NCBI GenBank assembly: GCA_002746305.1
Contig: NVWV01000016.1
Location: 1 to 34,755 of the forward strand
Origin: Bacteroidota bacterium
GTDB taxonomy: Bacteria > Bacteroidota > Bacteroidia > NS11-12g > UBA9320
Direction: 5' to 3'
Length of the DNA: 34,755 bases
This document shows, piece by piece, positions 31,440 to 34,755 of this stretch; the stretch's first letter is position 1; every line of letters starts with the position of its first letter. The translations under genes and the position numbers were made by a program. The notes beneath the pieces are model-generated. The model ran no database searches and was not told where the DNA came from. It saw only the letters and a list, made by a program, of their open reading frames with translations.

Positions 31440-34400
31440 TTAGTCCATTTCATAAGACTGATGGAGTAAGCTCTCGCCTCTATACTCCTTATTTTTACTG
31501 TAAAATGAATTGAAGGTACACCATTGACAGTCTTCTTGTTCACATCCTTGCTCAAACTTTAGGTTCTGAATTTTCTTAAATGTACTCTTAATTTGACTGC
31601 GGACAAAGGCATATTCATTTTCATTAATAACTATTTTTACTTTTTTTAATTCTTCGTTATCTGGCTCAATAAAATCTATTTCTCCGGAAATTACCTTTAA
31701 ATTCTGTGTGGTATCACTCTCAATAAGAGCTTTATAAAAAAGGACTTGTCTCCAATAATCACCACCAAATCTTTTTTCGAAATTAGATTCATTCGGATTG
31801 TCCTCTAAACTGACTGGTGGTTTTACTTTTTTAATACCATACTTTACTTGACCTGTTTTAAAATCAACAACATGAGCCGCTCTTTGATCTACAACAACTT
31901 TGTCAATTTGGCCCCGTATTGGAACTCCATCTATCTCACAATTCTTAAGATAAAGTTCAGTATGTATTTCCTTTTCATTCTTCCAACTCTCAGCATACTT
32001 GTCATAATATTTGTTCAATATCTCAATACCATAATATAATCTTCGTTCCAGCCCCTCTTTTGTGAAAGCTTCTTTACTGCTGTTCATAGCGGCTGAAAAT
32101 CTCTTCTTAAGCAACTCTTTCGCATCGGATGATTCCTTAAGAGAAAATAACTGTTTGTATAACCCATCCAATGCATAGTGTATAGCTGTACCAAATGTTG
32201 CACTCTCTCCTTTGGCCGATGGTACTCTTAGTATATTCTGATAAAAAAATGCTACTGGACATCTCAAATAACTGTTAAGATTAGTAGCACTAAGTCGAAA
32301 GTTTTCTACTTCTTTTTTAACAAAGTCTTGATGAATTAAACTTATATATTCTTTGTTTTGAGGGGTTAACATAAAGTCGAAAAAATGTAACAAATCTTCT
32401 TCAGCAGCCTCTTGTTGCTGAAATGACGCTGCTCCACTCTCTTCCAACTCTACTACAAACAAACTTTTAGTTAAATCCTTGTCTTTATCATCTTTAACCG
32501 CGTAGCTTATTTCAATATCTTTTCTTGCTCGAGTAAGAGCCACGTAAAACAGTCGTCTGGACTCTTCTTCTGTCGCTTTCTTAGGTTCCCCTGGAATTAA
32601 TAAATTAAGTTTAAAAGGGAGACTGGTACTGTCTTTTTCCCATTTTTTTTCTGTACACCCTAGAACAAATACATAGTCATACTCTAAACCTTTAGACCCA
32701 TGAACAGTCATTAGATTTACGCCATCAATCCCATGTATTATTTTATTAAGTTTAAGACCTAATTTATTCGCTCGTAGTAATTTTATTTTATCTAGGAACT
32801 CTGCCAAGGAAAGATACGGCTGACGAGCAGTCTCTTCTTTCAGGAAATTGTAATAGGTTTTCAAACATTGAATTTGGTATGTTGCATCCCTACTTGATAA
32901 AGCTCTAGCTACAAATCCTATTTTTGACATTATTCTTTCAATTAAGATTTGTAATGTCACATTATGCATCTCTTTTAACCAGTATTCTATATCCGCAATA
33001 AATTTTCTGAGTTCTGTTTTTGATTCTTTTGATAAATCCAAATTTTCCGCAGTGGTATTTAACTGTTCTCGCCAACCTTTATCCCAATTTTTTGAAAGCT
33101 GATTGCTAATACGAGCAATATCAAAAGCCGAAATGTTTTGAAAATTATGATAATGCAAAATCTCAAACATAAGATGTTGACCACTATCAAGCTTACTCGA
33201 CTCAAGCATTAAATAGGTTAAGAAATTATTAAGTTGATGTACCAATGGAACTTCTAGTACGTCTTGCGTCTTTGCCACATTATAACTGATTCCTTCTGAC
33301 TCCAAATACTTTATAAGCTCTGCACTTTGTGAATGGTTGCGATACATTATTCCTACTGTACTCAAAGAAATGCCTTTCTGTTTGAGTGTTTTTAGTTTGG
33401 AAGTAATACTTACTATCTCCTGAAAGGTGTTTGGGTATTCAATTATTTTTAGGGACCCTTTTATACTTGCCACTTCGTCGTTAGCTGCCTTAATATCCTT
33501 ATTTAGATTAGGGACTTTACCAACCAATCTCTCTTGATTGTGTTTAATAATGGCATTACTACCATCCAAGATATTTTGGCTAGAACGGTAATTCTTATCC
33601 AAAATAACTAGTTTAATATGTTTCTCGTACTTTTTATAAAACTCAAAAATATTCTCTACGTTGGCTCCTTGAAATTTATAAATAGATTGGTCATCATCAC
33701 CGACTACAAATACGTTTGGGTTGTCCCAAAAACTGATTAGAGAGTAGAGTAAATCGTTTTGAATTCCATTGGTATCTTGATACTCATCTACCAAAAAATA
33801 GTGATACATTTCTTGATATTTTAGCAATAAATCATTGTTCGTTCTAAATTCATTCAGTACCCAAGCTAACATATCATTGAAATCATATCGCTTTCTTGCC
33901 TTAAGTTTAGCATCATACTTAACCAACAAACTCGAAGCTTCTTCCAATTTATCCAAAGACTTCTTTACATCGTCAAAGGCTTTTTGTTTTAAATCTCCTA
34001 CATTAAACTCTTTGTACTTTCTTTTATAATAGAAATCAGAATTTGATAGTATTTCTTCAATTGCTACTTCAATTCTCAATTGAATCTCTTTAAGGTTTAA
34101 GTTATCCTTCTTCATCAAACCAAAGAGTTTTTTGAGATTGAAAGAGTCATAGTATACATCCCCTACGTACCTTTTTAGTAAGCTTTTGTGTGGCAGTTCA
34201 TCAATTATTTCTCTCAGAACCTCTATCACTTCTAACTCCGATATAGGATCTAGGTCTTGAATGCCAAATAGATCCTTATTTTCCTGAATAACCGTATTGC
34301 AAAAACCATGATAAGTATAAACATTCACCTTATAGGACTCAGAACCAATAAATTGATTAAGCCTATTGCGTAATGCAGTAGTGGCAGCCTCAGTAAAAGT

Positions 34401-34580
34401 AAGGCACATAATATTTTCTGGATTTGTGTCTGTATTTTTTAAAATACTTGCCACTCTTGCTCCTAAAACTTGTGTTTTCCCAGTACCCGGTCCGGCTACT
34501 ACCATGACTACTCCATCAGAAGTATCAACAGCCACTTTTTGATTCTTATTAAGTGTATTGTATACAGTTGTAAAACCCAT
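31440..34580 (-). CDS. UvrD/Rep-type helicase fused to an AddB-like PD-(D/E)XK nuclease
   Basis: A 1046-residue single-chain helicase-nuclease. Superfamily 1 motifs: Walker A AGPGTGKT (29-36), motif II FLVDEYQDT (about 263), motif III VVGDDDQSIYKFQGA, motif V MTVHGSKGLEYDYVFVLG and motif VI RRLFYVALTRARKD (about 678). From about 765 a nuclease domain follows: SYLRCPVAFFYQ with a first Cys, TFGTAIHYALDGLY, IRGQIDKVVV, VVDFKTGQVK with the catalytic Asp and Lys, and WRQVLFYKAL. A C-terminal CEQEDCQWC (C-x4-C-x2-C) completes four Cys for a [4Fe-4S] cluster, as in AddB/AdnA nucleases. It probably resects double-strand breaks, but that role is inferred. ATG start at 34580. Confidence 0.92.
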   Translation of the reverse strand: MGFTTVYNTLNKNQKVAVDTSDGVVMVVAGPGTGKTQVLGARVASILKNTDTNPENIMCLTFTEAATTALRNRLNQFIGSESYKVNVYTYHGFCNTVIQENKDLFGIQDLDPISELEVIEVLREIIDELPHKSLLKRYVGDVYYDSFNLKKLFGLMKKDNLNLKEIQLRIEVAIEEILSNSDFYYKRKYKEFNVGDLKQKAFDDVKKSLDKLEEASSLLVKYDAKLKARKRYDFNDMLAWVLNEFRTNNDLLLKYQEMYHYFLVDEYQDTNGIQNDLLYSLISFWDNPNVFVVGDDDQSIYKFQGANVENIFEFYKKYEKHIKLVILDKNYRSSQNILDGSNAIIKHNQERLVGKVPNLNKDIKAANDEVASIKGSLKIIEYPNTFQEIVSITSKLKTLKQKGISLSTVGIMYRNHSQSAELIKYLESEGISYNVAKTQDVLEVPLVHQLNNFLTYLMLESSKLDSGQHLMFEILHYHNFQNISAFDIARISNQLSKNWDKGWREQLNTTAENLDLSKESKTELRKFIADIEYWLKEMHNVTLQILIERIMSKIGFVARALSSRDATYQIQCLKTYYNFLKEETARQPYLSLAEFLDKIKLLRANKLGLKLNKIIHGIDGVNLMTVHGSKGLEYDYVFVLGCTEKKWEKDSTSLPFKLNLLIPGEPKKATEEESRRLFYVALTRARKDIEISYAVKDDKDKDLTKSLFVVELEESGAASFQQQEAAEEDLLHFFDFMLTPQNKEYISLIHQDFVKKEVENFRLSATNLNSYLRCPVAFFYQNILRVPSAKGESATFGTAIHYALDGLYKQLFSLKESSDAKELLKKRFSAAMNSSKEAFTKEGLERRLYYGIEILNKYYDKYAESWKNEKEIHTELYLKNCEIDGVPIRGQIDKVVVDQRAAHVVDFKTGQVKYGIKKVKPPVSLEDNPNESNFEKRFGGDYWRQVLFYKALIESDTTQNLKVISGEIDFIEPDNEELKKVKIVINENEYAFVRSQIKSTFKKIQNLKFEQGCEQEDCQWCTFNSFYSKNKEYRGESLLHQSYEMD

Positions 34581-34669
34581 AATGCTGTAGCAAGATTGTT
34601 ATTTTTTATAGGTATAAAAAAGATAAAACTGAAAAAAAATCAATAATTAATAGGAAAGTTGCAACCTTT

Positions 34670-34687
34670 TTAGAAATTTGTTTCTAA
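34670..34687. promoter_or_regulatory. Perfect inverted repeat upstream of the last gene
   Basis: TTAGAAA-TTTG-TTTCTAA, 7-base arms around 4 bases, ending 25 bases before the ATG at 34713. Its AT-rich arms and lack of a T-tract fit an operator better than a terminator. In AT-rich DNA such a repeat can also occur by chance. Confidence 0.35.
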
Positions 34688-34712
34688 TTATATATCAAAT
34701 AAGACGTAAATA

Positions 34713-34755
34713 ATGAACAAAAAAAATTACTTAATCAAAGGCTTTCTAACTTTAC
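34713..34755 (+). CDS. Start of an exported or membrane protein (cut by window edge)
   Basis: ATG at 34713 opens 14 codons, MNKKNYLIKGFLTL, before the edge. The two Lys followed by a hydrophobic stretch look like the beginning of a signal peptide. It is divergent from the helicase-nuclease gene with 132 bases between. Too little is present to name a family. Confidence 0.45.
   Translation, partial: MNKKNYLIKGFLTL

Noticed and set aside
1..34755. CRISPR arrays, transposons, integrases, prophage or conjugation genes
   Set aside because: No spaced direct repeats, transposase or integrase motifs were seen on either strand; the tail-fibre-like pseudogene is a host surface protein type common in the phylum.

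Overview
The window comes from an AT-rich member of the Bacteroidota, most likely a marine flavobacterium (order Flavobacteriales). The evidence is: a short primary sigma factor of about 287 residues typical of the phylum; -7 promoter boxes of the form TAnnTTTG, some with a TTG at -33; a protein with a type IX secretion C-terminal sorting domain; lipoproteins with short N-terminal signals; and the flavobacterial arrangement pdxA / DUF177 / rpmF / plsX / fabH / accB / accC. Genus level cannot be decided from the sequence alone. No phage, transposase, integrase or CRISPR array is visible, and no gene-free stretch exceeds 300 bases.

Layout. 1-1408 (minus): start of a cysteine-rich lipoprotein cut by the window edge, preceded by an exported tail-fibre-like gene broken by one in-frame stop. 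1632-6348 (minus): tight surface-polysaccharide operon, arabinose-5-phosphate isomerase, mannose-1-phosphate guanylyltransferase, SGNH esterase/acyltransferase and MBOAT O-acyltransferase. 6447-10433 (plus): recQ, tRNA-Gln, PRPP synthetase and ribosomal protein L25, closed by a terminator that doubles as the coding end of the convergent epimerase gene (10478-11488, minus). 11528-14867 (plus): degenerate ureohydrolase, a 42-residue lipoprotein, then an ECF sigma factor, a small membrane protein and two Spy/CpxP-like envelope proteins. 15006-15869 (minus): primary sigma factor. 16042-18539 (plus): isocitrate dehydrogenase overlapping a flippase-like membrane protein.

18529-24225 holds the most unusual block. 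A minus-strand operon encodes an E1/ThiF-nitroreductase fusion (Rv1355c/MoeY type), a LuxI/FeeM-like GNAT acyltransferase and a 7TMR-DISM sensor histidine kinase, with two bases between the first two genes and a 17-base overlap between the last two. A single-domain response regulator is transcribed divergently, from a consensus promoter that lies across the start region of the fusion gene. The arrangement looks like a small-molecule synthesis unit coupled to a membrane sensor; this is inference.

24257-29881 (plus) is housekeeping: vitamin B6 synthesis, then ribosome/fatty-acid genes with a perfect inverted repeat over the -33 region of the promoter. A 31-residue membrane micro-protein and a strong bidirectional terminator follow. 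30128-34580 (minus) holds a type IX cargo protein, a NifU-type iron-sulfur carrier and a single-chain UvrD-like helicase-nuclease with a probable Fe-S cluster. The last 43 bases begin another exported protein.

Non-ATG starts are frequent here: TTG is the only credible start for at least five well-recognised genes, and two of these overlap the upstream stop as TTGA.
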